From Parasutterella muris (lineage in GTDB: Bacteria > Pseudomonadota > Gammaproteobacteria > Burkholderiales > Burkholderiaceae_F), in contig NZ_WSRP01000005.1 in the NCBI RefSeq assembly GCF_009767915.1, positions 36,298 to 100,297 of the forward strand: 64,000 bases of DNA. Reading direction: 5' to 3'. The translations under genes and the position numbers were made by a program. Numbering within the stretch: the first letter of the stretch is position 1; the number at the start of each line of letters is the position of its first letter. Under the pieces are notes generated by a model, which did not search any database, had not been told where the DNA came from, and worked only from the letters and a program-made list of their open reading frames with translations. Positions 34,133-44,333 of this stretch are shown piece by piece.

Positions 34133-35014
34133 ATGCAGTCTCTTTGGATGCTTGTGGCGGCGGTCTTTTTTTCGCTCTACGCCGTTTTCGTTAAATTCGC
34201 AGGACTTGAAGGCCTGGGTTCATGGGAGATCCTTCTTTTCAGATCCGCGTTTTGCGTCGTCGTTTTCTACAGCGTCATGAAATACACGGGTATTACCGTG
34301 ACAACGCACCACCCCTGGCAGCATATTATTCGATCGCTTGCGGGAACAGTTGCGATTCTCTGCGGCATTTTTTCCGTTTCGCACCTCAATATCGGCTTGG
34401 CGATGACGCTTAACTACACCGCGCCTTTATTTATCGGCTGCTTTGTGCTTGTCTACGCGGCGCGAAATAAGATTCCGGTCAACTGGAAGCTGCTCAGCAT
34501 GGTGCTTCTTGGATTTTCGGGTGTTGTGGTGCTTCTCAGCCCGACGATTTCTCCGTCAGAATATTTTTCGGCCGCTGTCGGTATTGGAGCCGGATTTTTT
34601 ACCGCGGTGGCGACGAGTTTTGTAAAACGCCTGGGCGTTCTTCAGGAGCCGGAATCCCGCATTATTTTCTATTTGGTTTTTACCGGTTTTATCTGCGGTC
34701 TGGCCGGTACGCTTTTTACCGGCGGATTTCATGAATGGACCTCGACAGCGGCCTGTATGGTCGCAGGGCTCTGCATCTGCTCTGCTATGGGACAGTTCTG
34801 TCTGACTCGCGCCTTTTCAAGAGGCAATCTCGTGCTTTCGAGTTCGCTTCAGTACACCGTGATTCTCTTTTCCACAATCTTCGGAGAGGTGATTTTTAAC
34901 GAGCCGATTCATCTGACGGCTGTTATCGGAATGCTGATGATCGTTGCGGCCGGTTTGTGCGCAAGCTACTTTGTTCGAGCGGAGATCCGCGAGAGAAGAA
35001 AGGCCTCTGAATAG
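34133..35014 (+). CDS. DMT-superfamily (EamA) transporter
   Basis: 293 residues with ten membrane helices arranged as two EamA repeats (about 1-135 and 145-282). Family pointers are an N-terminal SLYAVFVKFAGLEG..WEILLFRS motif, NYTAPLFIG in helix 4 and LSSSLQYTVILFSTIFGEVIFNEP in the second repeat. Such proteins export amino acids or metabolites. The substrate is not predictable. The SD is weak. It is transcribed away from the oxidase operon, with a shared 219-bp promoter region. Confidence 0.88.
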   Translation: MQSLWMLVAAVFFSLYAVFVKFAGLEGLGSWEILLFRSAFCVVVFYSVMKYTGITVTTHHPWQHIIRSLAGTVAILCGIFSVSHLNIGLAMTLNYTAPLFIGCFVLVYAARNKIPVNWKLLSMVLLGFSGVVVLLSPTISPSEYFSAAVGIGAGFFTAVATSFVKRLGVLQEPESRIIFYLVFTGFICGLAGTLFTGGFHEWTSTAACMVAGLCICSAMGQFCLTRAFSRGNLVLSSSLQYTVILFSTIFGEVIFNEPIHLTAVIGMLMIVAAGLCASYFVRAEIRERRKASE

Positions 35015-35077
35015 GTTAAAAGCTCAGTATAACTACTTATAATATGTCGGTTAGTTGCAATTGATAAGGATTAAAAA

Positions 35078-36547
35078 ATGAAAGCTTCAATTGTCAAAGG
35101 CGACGTTCTTGACCTCGCCTGCGGCGCATTAATCGTCGGTGTATTTAAAGACAGTCTGACACCGTCCGCTCAGGCGCTCGATAAAGCGAGCGGCGGCTTA
35201 GTGTCCAAATGGATGGAAAGCGGCGACATTCACGGCTGTGTCGGCAAGTGTGCCGAATTCTTTGGCTTCCCCGGCGCTAAGGCCGAGCGTGTGATTTTTG
35301 TCGGCCTGGGCAAAAAGGGCAAAGCTCGTGAGCTGCCGAGAATTCTGAAGCTCGGTCTGGAAAAAGCATATTTGGGCAAAGAAGTCGTCATTACCTGCTT
35401 GGAATGGCTTCCTGACGAAATCCCCGAGTGGATCGCTCAAACCGCTGGCCGTATTGCCTGCAATGCATTCGATCGTCCGAGAAACTACAAAACCAAAGAC
35501 ATCGATTGGAAGAAGCCCAAGAAAATTGAACTCTTTGTTCCGGACGGCAACGAAGATATCGAAACCGCTTTCCTTGAAGGCTTTACCGTCGGCGAAGGCG
35601 TTCGCAGAACCAAAGAATACGGCGATATGCCCGCCAACATCTGCACACCGAAGTTCATGGCTCAGGAATGCATGCAGCTCGGTGAAGAATTCGGTCTTGA
35701 TGTTTCGGTCTATGACGAAAAAGCGCTGGAAAAGCTCGGTATGGGATGCCTTCTGGGTGTTGCCCGCGGCTCTCATCAGCCTGCCCGCATGGTCATCATG
35801 GAATACCACGGCGGCAAAAAAGGCGAAGCTCCGGTCGCTTTGATCGGCAAGGGCCTGACGTTTGACTCCGGCGGTATCTCGCTTAAACCCGGCAAAGGTA
35901 TGGACGAAATGAAGTACGACATGTGCGGCGCAGCCTCCATGATCGGTGCGATCACGACCGCCGCAGAGCTGAAACTCAAGGTCAATATCGTTGCCGCGCT
36001 CGGCTTTACGGAAAATATGCCGGGCAGCGCCGCGACAAAACCGGGCGACATCCTCAAGAGCTATAGCGGTAAGACCGTCGAAATTCTGAATACGGACGCC
36101 GAAGGCCGCTTGGTGCTCTGTGACCTGCTCTCTTTTGTCAAAGACAAGTTCAAACCGAAGTGCATGGTTGACGCCGCGACCCTGACGGGCGCCTGCATTA
36201 TCGCGCTCGGCAACGACATCTCCGGTCTCTTCGCCAACGACGAAGAAATGGCTGTGTCCATGCTGATGGCCGGCGACGCAAGTCTTGATCCCTGCTGGAG
36301 ACTGCCTTTGGACATCAGCTTCACCAATTCGCTCAGAAGCAACTTCGCGGATCTCGCAAACATTAGCGACGGCCGCGGCGCGGGCTCCTCTACAGCAGCC
36401 GCGTTCCTTGAAGAATTCGTCGGCGATACGCCCTGGGCTCACCTGGATATCGCGGGCACTGCTTGGAAGAGCGGCAAGGAAAAGGGTGCCACAGGCCGCC
36501 CGGTTCCTTTGCTGATCAGCTTCCTTAAGGACCTCGATATCGAATAA
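35078..36547 (+). CDS. pepA: Leucyl aminopeptidase PepA (M17)
   Basis: 489 residues (E. coli PepA is 503). The dizinc active site is intact: GKGLTFDSGGISLKPGKGMDEMKYDM and the catalytic signature NTDAEGRLVL (about 338-347) followed by CMVDAATLTGAC. It releases N-terminal amino acids from peptides in the cytoplasm; some homologues also bind DNA. The SD AAGGAT is good. In E. coli pepA is next to holC-valS, whereas here those genes lie ~9 kb away. It ends with a clear terminator. Confidence 0.95.
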   Translation: MKASIVKGDVLDLACGALIVGVFKDSLTPSAQALDKASGGLVSKWMESGDIHGCVGKCAEFFGFPGAKAERVIFVGLGKKGKARELPRILKLGLEKAYLGKEVVITCLEWLPDEIPEWIAQTAGRIACNAFDRPRNYKTKDIDWKKPKKIELFVPDGNEDIETAFLEGFTVGEGVRRTKEYGDMPANICTPKFMAQECMQLGEEFGLDVSVYDEKALEKLGMGCLLGVARGSHQPARMVIMEYHGGKKGEAPVALIGKGLTFDSGGISLKPGKGMDEMKYDMCGAASMIGAITTAAELKLKVNIVAALGFTENMPGSAATKPGDILKSYSGKTVEILNTDAEGRLVLCDLLSFVKDKFKPKCMVDAATLTGACIIALGNDISGLFANDEEMAVSMLMAGDASLDPCWRLPLDISFTNSLRSNFADLANISDGRGAGSSTAAAFLEEFVGDTPWAHLDIAGTAWKSGKEKGATGRPVPLLISFLKDLDIE

Positions 36548-36564
36548 TCGAGGTTTAAAATGTC

Positions 36565-36594
36565 GGGACGGTTAACAGCCGTCCCTTCTTTTTT
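36565..36594 (+). terminator. Terminator after pepA
   Basis: Stem GGGACGG/CCGTCCC (36565-36571, 36579-36585) with a 7-base loop and TTCTTTTTT tail. Confidence 0.87.
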
Positions 36595-36612
36595 ATACAA
36601 ACGGATAATTAA

Positions 36613-37650
36613 ATGGATCGATTTGAATGCGACTACGCCGAAGGCGCTCATCCCAAGATTATGGAAGCGCTGATGAAAACCAATTTCGAACAGTCTCCCG
36701 GATACTGCACGGACAGCCACTGTGCATTGGCCCGTAAGCTGATTCAGGAAGCCTGTTCCGACGAAGAAGCGCATGTGTATTTTGTGGCCGGCGGCACTCA
36801 GGCCAACGTTTGTGTGATTTCTGCCCTGCTTCGCTCTTTCCAGGGCTGCGTCTGTGTGGAAAGCGGACATATCAACGTCCACGAAGCCGGCGCGGTTGAA
36901 GCGACCGGTCATAAAGTTCTTGCGCTCAAAGGAGAAGACGGCAAACTGCAGGCTGAGACGCTCGATAGCTATCTGACTTCCTTCTGGGCCGATCTGAATA
37001 CAGAACACATGGTTCAGCCGGGCATGGTTTACATTTCTTCTCCGACAGAAATCGGTACGGTTTACAGCAAGTCGGAACTCGAAGCCCTTTACCGTGTCTG
37101 TCAGAAATTTGCGATTCCGCTTTATCTGGACGGCGCCCGCATGTCTTACGGTCTGAACGCTGAAGGAAGCGACTTAACGCTCAAAGACATCGATCAGCTG
37201 ACCGACGTGTTCTACATTGGCGGCACCAAAGTCGGCGCGCTTTTTGGTGAAGCGATTGTCTTTACCCGCGGAAACGGTTTGGACAGAAATTTCAGAACTG
37301 TTATTAAGCAGCACTGCGCGATGACAGCCAAGGGCAGACTGCTCGGTGTCCAGTTCGAAACCTTGTTTACCGGCGGTCTCTATAACGAAATCGGCGCGCA
37401 TGCGGTAAAAGCCGCGATGCGTATTCGTGACGCGCTGAAGGCTAAAGGGTGCCGTGCTCTTGCGGATTCTCCTACCAATCAGCAGTTCTGGTATCTGCCG
37501 CGCGCCTACAGAGACGCCCTCCTTCCCGATTTCGCATTTGAATGCGAAGGAGATGTCGGTCAGGAGGAGTTTCTGGTTCGTTTCTGCACGAGCTGGGCGA
37601 CGACCGACGAAAGTGTTGATCGTCTGATTAAAGCGATTGAAGCGCTCTAA
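36613..37650 (+). CDS. Low-specificity threonine aldolase family enzyme
   Basis: 345 residues, PLP-dependent fold type I. Threonine aldolase/beta-eliminating lyase features: FECDYAEGAHP at the N-terminus, YFVAGGTQANV (cofactor phosphate region), LYLDGARMSYGL, and the Schiff-base lysine in FYIGGTKVGAL (Lys206). It cleaves threonine or allo-threonine to glycine and acetaldehyde, or works on related beta-hydroxy amino acids. It is divergent from classic LtaE, so the exact substrate is open. It lies 65 bases after pepA, beyond a terminator. The stop overlaps the convergent reductase gene by 4 bases. Confidence 0.88.
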   Translation: MDRFECDYAEGAHPKIMEALMKTNFEQSPGYCTDSHCALARKLIQEACSDEEAHVYFVAGGTQANVCVISALLRSFQGCVCVESGHINVHEAGAVEATGHKVLALKGEDGKLQAETLDSYLTSFWADLNTEHMVQPGMVYISSPTEIGTVYSKSELEALYRVCQKFAIPLYLDGARMSYGLNAEGSDLTLKDIDQLTDVFYIGGTKVGALFGEAIVFTRGNGLDRNFRTVIKQHCAMTAKGRLLGVQFETLFTGGLYNEIGAHAVKAAMRIRDALKAKGCRALADSPTNQQFWYLPRAYRDALLPDFAFECEGDVGQEEFLVRFCTSWATTDESVDRLIKAIEAL

Positions 37651-38243
37651 TCTTTTAAATACGGCACCACGTGCCGAGTCAGATGGGCCTTGAAACGGCG
37701 GAAATCTTCCTCAATCTGTGGATTTTTGTAAACGTCTAAAGAACAGAATGTAGGAAGTTTGCCGAGACCAAGGCCCATATATTCAAACTGTTTATGCCAG
37801 GGCCAAAGCAGCGCGTCCGCCCCAAGGCCCGAGAAAAATTCTTTCGGCTGCGTCAAGGCTCTTAAAGAGGCGTTCCAAGTGGTGCTCAGCATGTAGCGTT
37901 TTCCGCCGAGCGGTCCTCCTGAGCCGTAAAGACGCTCCGGGTGTTCTCGGCTTCTTCCGTCGCTGCCGCAGACAACGGGCTGCGTCATTACTTCGTCAAC
38001 ATATTTTTTTACGCGCCACGGCATCCCCATCGCCCATATAGGCGACTGCAGAAGAATGATATCCGCGTCCAGGATTTTTCGGCATTCCGCATCAATATCG
38101 CTGTACTCAGCCATAAGCGTCACTTCGACGCGAGCGCCCTCTTCGCTTAGAAGTGTTTTTGCCAAGTCGCAGAAACTTTGAGTTAAAGTGCCGCCGTGAC
38201 CGAAATGCTTACAGGTGCCGTTCAGAATTAAAACGTTTTTCAT
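37647..38243 (-). CDS. NAD(P)H quinone oxidoreductase, MdaB-like flavodoxin fold
   Basis: 198 residues from the ATG at 38243, chosen because AAAGGAG sits 6 bases upstream; the frame extends 14 codons further without an SD. MdaB/NQO-type traits are VLILNG...HGGTLTQSFCDLA, LLQSPIWAMGMPWRVKKYVDEVM and the Trp/Asn-containing STTWNASLRAL. FAD-dependent two-electron reduction of quinones or nitro compounds is known for the family. It is monocistronic. Confidence 0.85.
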   Translation of the reverse strand: MKNVLILNGTCKHFGHGGTLTQSFCDLAKTLLSEEGARVEVTLMAEYSDIDAECRKILDADIILLQSPIWAMGMPWRVKKYVDEVMTQPVVCGSDGRSREHPERLYGSGGPLGGKRYMLSTTWNASLRALTQPKEFFSGLGADALLWPWHKQFEYMGLGLGKLPTFCSLDVYKNPQIEEDFRRFKAHLTRHVVPYLKD

Positions 38244-38360
38244 GATTTTCTCCTTTGCATGAAATCCTATCGAAGAGCGCCTCAAAATCCTAATTCTTAT
38301 TTTTTATCAATCTGATAACCCGCGGGCATAAGCGGCGCGGCAGATTATTTCCGAAAGCAA

Positions 38361-38398
38361 AAAAATACCCGCCCCGGAATCGTGTCATCCGGAGCGGG
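38361..38398 (-). terminator. Terminator of argG
   Basis: Read leftward, the stem CCCGCTCCGGA/TCCGGGGCGGG (38388-38398 with 38368-38378, one mismatch) is followed by ATTTTTTT. Confidence 0.82.
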
Positions 38399-38416
38399 CT
38401 GCTCAATCAAACGAAA

Positions 38417-39826
<1,410 letters not shown>

Positions 39827-39979
39827 TCAACGAAGCATTATGACAAAACCCATACGGGGTTTACGCAACTTTGCACAGATTTTTTCTTCGCTTGGGGATT
39901 TTCATAATTTGAATATTCCCAATTGTGCGGGATTGCGCTAGCATGAAGAGAACATCAATAACCAAGGAGATTCACGCAA

Positions 39980-41386
39980 ATGTGGGATTTACTGCTTAAA
40001 AACGCTCATGTCGTCGACCCTCTCAACCATGTCAATGAAGTCTGCGACGTCGCGATCGAAAACGGAAAAATCGCTGAGGTCGGTAAAGACCTTCAGGGCA
40101 AAGCCGAAGAAGTGATTGATTTCACAGGTCTTGTGCTTCAGCCCGGCATCATTGACTCACACGTGCATCTCGGCCGTATGTGGGGCTCGCCTTACGGTCC
40201 CAAGATGCTGGCGATGAACGGCGTGACGACAGCCCTTGATATGGCCGGTCCGCTCGAAGACGTGCTCGACAGCGTTCCCGAATACGGCGTCGGTATTAAT
40301 ATGGCGATCCTGCAGTTTGCTTCGCCTCCCTTCACATTCAAGACCAACGCGCCGAGCAAAGAAGAAATGGAAACTCTGATCGACAAGTCGCTCAAAGACG
40401 GAGCCCTTGGCGTGAAGCTGCTCGGCGGCCATTATCCGCTGAAGCCCGATGTTTCTTCCCTGCTCGTCAGAACCGCGCTCGAAAAACGCGCTTATGTGGC
40501 TTGGCACGCGGGCACGAGTGAACACGGCTCCAATATTGAGGGCATGATCGAAGCGGTCGCTATGGCTGACGGCTATCCCCTGCACCTTGCTCATATCAAC
40601 GCTTACTGCCGCGGCGCGATTAAACCCTGCATGGAAGAAACCGCCATCGCGATCGATCTTCTGAAGAAAAATCCCAATATCTTCTGCGAAAGCTATGTTT
40701 CTCCGAAGAACGGCACGCGTCTCACCTGTGACGCCGAAGGCAAGATCCAGTCCAAGGTGACCGGCAACTGCCTGCGCCACTTCGGATTTAGCGAAGACAG
40801 AGACGGCGTCCGCAAGGCGCTGCTCGCGGGTAAAGCCTTCGTGGTGTTCGATGCGGGCGGATACTCCGATCTGATGACCGGTGAAAAAGCGCTCAAGATG
40901 TGGGAAGAAGCCGACTCCGATGTCGGCGGAAGCTTCAATATCAATCCTCCGCTGCCGCGCATTGAACTCGCACAGGCCAGACGCGATGACGGCTCCTTCG
41001 TCGTTGACGCGATCTCCACCGACGGCGGCTGCATCCCGAGAAACGTGATCCTGAGTCAGGGTCTCTCGCTCGTGAAACTCGACATTCTTACACTGCCGGA
41101 ATTCGTGCAGAAGACTTCTCTGAACCCGGCCCGTATGCTTCGTCTTGAAAACAAGGGTCACCTCTCCGTCGGAGCCGACGCCGATATCACCGTCTACGAT
41201 TACGCCACCCAGAAACCCATGGCGTCCTTCATTGAAGGCCGCAAGATTCTCTGGAACGGCGAACTCGTCTCCAAGGGCGCGACCGTCATCTGTACCAAAC
41301 ACGGTAAGGAAGCGATCGAGAAACGCGGCATGAAGGCGATCGTTGTTGATCCGGGCAAACAGATTGAAAGAATCCCTGCCCTTTAA
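39980..41386 (+). CDS. Amidohydrolase-superfamily enzyme (dihydroorotase/D-aminoacylase-like)
   Basis: 468 residues, a metal-dependent TIM barrel. Ligands visible are DSHVHLG (about 60-66), a candidate carbamylated Lys in GVKLLGG (~143), WHAGTS, HLAHINAY and the catalytic Asp in DAISTDGG (~354). Residues 1-55 and the C-terminus form the small beta domain typical of hydantoinase/dihydroorotase relatives. The substrate (cyclic amide or N-acyl D-amino acid) is unknown. The SD AAGGAG is strong. It is divergent from argG and ends in a terminator. Confidence 0.85.
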   Translation: MWDLLLKNAHVVDPLNHVNEVCDVAIENGKIAEVGKDLQGKAEEVIDFTGLVLQPGIIDSHVHLGRMWGSPYGPKMLAMNGVTTALDMAGPLEDVLDSVPEYGVGINMAILQFASPPFTFKTNAPSKEEMETLIDKSLKDGALGVKLLGGHYPLKPDVSSLLVRTALEKRAYVAWHAGTSEHGSNIEGMIEAVAMADGYPLHLAHINAYCRGAIKPCMEETAIAIDLLKKNPNIFCESYVSPKNGTRLTCDAEGKIQSKVTGNCLRHFGFSEDRDGVRKALLAGKAFVVFDAGGYSDLMTGEKALKMWEEADSDVGGSFNINPPLPRIELAQARRDDGSFVVDAISTDGGCIPRNVILSQGLSLVKLDILTLPEFVQKTSLNPARMLRLENKGHLSVGADADITVYDYATQKPMASFIEGRKILWNGELVSKGATVICTKHGKEAIEKRGMKAIVVDPGKQIERIPAL

Positions 41387-41405
41387 TTAACGATATGAAA
41401 TCAAG

Positions 41406-41428
41406 CGGCCTCCTTCGGGAGGCCGTTT
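41406..41428 (+). terminator. Terminator after the amidohydrolase gene
   Basis: CGGCCTCC-TTCG-GGAGGCCG (41406-41425) is followed by TTT. Confidence 0.82.
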
Positions 41429-41432
41429 GCCG

Positions 41433-41825
41433 TTATTCGCTTTTAATCGGAATCGTTTTGCGTCCGGGCTTTTCCGGAGCTTCTCTAAAAACAGCCGCAA
41501 TGTGCCGGAAAGAGAGAATCGGATGCCGAAGCATTAATCTCGGTCCGGAATACGCCATGATGACTTTGGCTTTCGTTTTAAAGTCTTTCCCGAAACAGTG
41601 AATTTTGCACTTCTTGCAGACGGGCTTTTTGTCGCCGTACGGACAGCAGGCAAGACGCTTGCGCGCATATTCGAAAAACGCCTGACACTCCTCGCAGAGC
41701 TCAGAATCCGTGCCGTGATGCGCATGACAGTAAATTTCGGTCATCAGCCGAATTGTCTTAACCTCATCGGCAATATATTTGTTCTGAAGCTGCTTTAAAC
41801 GTTTTTCACTGAGATCAAGACTCAT
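41433..41825 (-). CDS. YgbA-like 'nitrous oxide-stimulated promoter' family protein
   Basis: 130 residues from the ATG at 41825, chosen for the GGAGG eight bases upstream (a TTG two codons earlier is also open). It is rich in Cys: the order CHAHH, CEECQAFFEYARKRLACCPYG, PVCKKCKIHCFG, then YSGPRLMLRHPILSFRH is the YgbA pattern. YgbA belongs to the NO-induced regulon in enteric bacteria and was linked to amino-acid recovery after nitrosative stress. Metal or Fe-S binding is likely from the Cys pairs. It is divergent from the molybdoenzyme gene. Confidence 0.85.
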   Translation of the reverse strand: MSLDLSEKRLKQLQNKYIADEVKTIRLMTEIYCHAHHGTDSELCEECQAFFEYARKRLACCPYGDKKPVCKKCKIHCFGKDFKTKAKVIMAYSGPRLMLRHPILSFRHIAAVFREAPEKPGRKTIPIKSE

Positions 41826-41930
41826 TTTCAATACCTCCGCCTTTCATTCTAACAACCAAGTGAAAGTCCTAGTCAGACTTACAATTAAAATAAGACTAAC
41901 GATCAGCAGACAACTAGCCTAAAAACAAAA

Positions 41931-44237
41931 ATGAAGACTAATAATTCTTCCGGTTATACCGCCTCACATTGGGGCATTTTTAAGCCTGTTTTAAATAAAG
42001 ACGGCCGTATAGAAAAACTCGAGGCGTATAAGGAAGACCACAGACCTAGTCCGAACCTGAATAAAATTGCAGAGCTCCCCTACTGCGACAAACGCATCCG
42101 CTATCCGATGGTGCGTGAAAGTTATTTCCGTGAAGGCCCCGCTTCCAGAGAGAAACGAGGCTCTGATCGATGGGTTCGCGTCAGCTGGAATGACGCGCTG
42201 AGTCTTGTCGCCAAAGAAATGCGGCGTATCTATGATCACTACGGACCGAGCGCGATGTTCGGCCGATCCTACGGATGGATGTCCTGCGGCGAGGTCAATT
42301 CTGCGGTGACGCTCAACAGAAGACTTCTTAGGCTCTGCGGCGGTTTTGTCGAATGCGTCAACAGCTATTCCACCGCCGCCATCGCGCCCGTGCTTTCGTG
42401 CGTTTTCGGGGATTCCGATCCCCGCTGTTCCGATTGGGACGATATTCTTAACAATAGTCGGCGCGTTGTCTTATGGGGCTGCGACCCGCTGATTACAAAT
42501 GATGTTGATTGGAGTACCACGCTTCATAACAGCTATCCTAAGTTTGAAGCGCTTAAAGCCTCCGGCATCAAAACCATCGTGGTGAATCCGCTTCGGACTC
42601 AGACCGGCGCTTATCTCGAAAGTGAATGGATCGCGCCCTTCCCGGGCACCGACTGCGCTTTGATGCTTGCGATGATTCATACACTGCACCAGAGCGGCCG
42701 GCTCGATACGGATTTCATTGAGCGCTGCACCGAGGGATTCAAGCCTTTTATGGCTTATGTGCTCGGCGAAAAAGACGGTGTCGTCAAATCCGCCGAATGG
42801 GCCGAAGCTAAGTGCGGCGTTTCTGCTCAAAGGATTCGAGAACTCGCGCATGAACTTCGCGACAATCGAACCATGATCATGATGGGCTGGGGACCGCAGC
42901 GCGCTCAGTTCGGAGAACAGCCGCCCCGAATGGCCGCGGCGCTTGCCTGCGCGCTCGGACATATCGGACTTCCGGGCGGAGGTTTCGGTACTCATTATCA
43001 TTACTGCAGCGGCGGAAGCCTCTCCGGTATCGGCCCCTCCGTCAGAGGAATCGGTTCAAACGTCAAACCGGTTCTTCCGTATAAACACGACGGGGCCGGA
43101 ACTCTTGTGATCCCCGTCGCGCGCTTTGCCGAGTGTTTCCTGAACCCCGGAGAAAGCTTTTACTACATGGATAAAAAGCGCACGTATCCGGAGATTCGTA
43201 TGGTTATGTGGGCGGGCGGCAATCCGTTCTCGCATCAGCCGCAGACCAATCGTCTTGCCAAAGCCTGGAAAAAACCGGAAACGGTCGTTGTGACGGACTG
43301 CTTCTGGACGCCTACGGCACTTAACGCCGATATCGTTCTTCCGGCATGCACCTTCTTTGAAAGAAACGATATCACAGGCATCGGAACCTACACCAACGAC
43401 GGCATCGTCTATATGAAAAAGGCGATCGAGCCGATGTATGAATCCAAGAGCGACTATGAGATCTATTCCCTGCTCGCCGCGAAGATGGGATGCGCCGATT
43501 CCTTTACCTGCGGACGCAGCGAAGAGGACTGGATTCGCGTGATTTATCAGGAAGCCGCTTACAGCAGGAGAGGTTTCGGCGTCACGCTTCCGGACTACGA
43601 AACCTTTAAGGCCGAAGGCGTTATCCTTTTTGATAAAAAGAAGAACGAAAAGCCTTATATCGCTTTTGAGGATTTCCGCAATGATCCTCAGGCTTATCCG
43701 CTCCCAACCCGGAGCGGCAAAATTGAGATCACGAATGAGGAGATTCAGGACTGTCATTACACTGATTGTCCTTCTTATCCGGTTTATCTTGAGCAGACGG
43801 AATTTGTGCGCGCGGAAGATAAAAAATATCCCTTTGCGCTCGTCAGCGCTAAAAGCGCGCATCGGCTGCACAGCCAGCTCGGCGGCTTAACTAAAGAGGG
43901 AGAAGCCGAGCCCGTCATGGTAAACGAAGAAAACGCGCGCGAAAAAGGCATCGTTTCGGGCGATACGGTTATCGTCAAAAATGACAGAGGCGCAATCCTT
44001 GCTAAAGCGCTCGTCACGGCCGATATCCGCAAAGATGTGATCTGCGTGCGGCACGGCGCCTGGTACGAACCCAAAGAAATCGACGGCAGATCGATTGATG
44101 TCGGGGGCTGCTCCAATACGCTGACGCCTGATATTCCGACGTCGCGATTTACCTGCGGCAATGTCGCTTCCTGCGGTTTGGCTGACGTTGAGAAGTATGT
44201 TCAGGCAGAACAGAAGGCTCAGAAAGAGCCGCTTTAA
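41931..44237 (+). CDS. Molybdopterin oxidoreductase of the DMSO/TMAO/biotin-sulfoxide reductase group
   Basis: 768 residues. It is of the TorA/BisC subgroup: no N-terminal 4Fe-4S cysteines, FGRSYGWMSCGEVNS (the DMSO-reductase Trp region) and VNSYSTAAI, with Ser as the probable Mo ligand near residue 147. The bis-MGD-binding motifs include ALACALGHIGLPGGGFG and the late AKSAHRLHSQLG. There is no Tat signal; the protein starts directly with the ASHWGIFKP strand, so it is cytoplasmic like BisC. It would reduce biotin or methionine sulfoxide or another S-/N-oxide. No c-type cytochrome partner is nearby. Confidence 0.87.
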   Translation: MKTNNSSGYTASHWGIFKPVLNKDGRIEKLEAYKEDHRPSPNLNKIAELPYCDKRIRYPMVRESYFREGPASREKRGSDRWVRVSWNDALSLVAKEMRRIYDHYGPSAMFGRSYGWMSCGEVNSAVTLNRRLLRLCGGFVECVNSYSTAAIAPVLSCVFGDSDPRCSDWDDILNNSRRVVLWGCDPLITNDVDWSTTLHNSYPKFEALKASGIKTIVVNPLRTQTGAYLESEWIAPFPGTDCALMLAMIHTLHQSGRLDTDFIERCTEGFKPFMAYVLGEKDGVVKSAEWAEAKCGVSAQRIRELAHELRDNRTMIMMGWGPQRAQFGEQPPRMAAALACALGHIGLPGGGFGTHYHYCSGGSLSGIGPSVRGIGSNVKPVLPYKHDGAGTLVIPVARFAECFLNPGESFYYMDKKRTYPEIRMVMWAGGNPFSHQPQTNRLAKAWKKPETVVVTDCFWTPTALNADIVLPACTFFERNDITGIGTYTNDGIVYMKKAIEPMYESKSDYEIYSLLAAKMGCADSFTCGRSEEDWIRVIYQEAAYSRRGFGVTLPDYETFKAEGVILFDKKKNEKPYIAFEDFRNDPQAYPLPTRSGKIEITNEEIQDCHYTDCPSYPVYLEQTEFVRAEDKKYPFALVSAKSAHRLHSQLGGLTKEGEAEPVMVNEENAREKGIVSGDTVIVKNDRGAILAKALVTADIRKDVICVRHGAWYEPKEIDGRSIDVGGCSNTLTPDIPTSRFTCGNVASCGLADVEKYVQAEQKAQKEPL

Positions 44238-44333
44238 GACAATCGCGAATATTCGGTCACACACCGTGAGTCCTAAGAGGAGTAGTCTTTAGGCATATAT
44301 CAAAAACACCATACAGCTAAGGAGCTCTCGGCT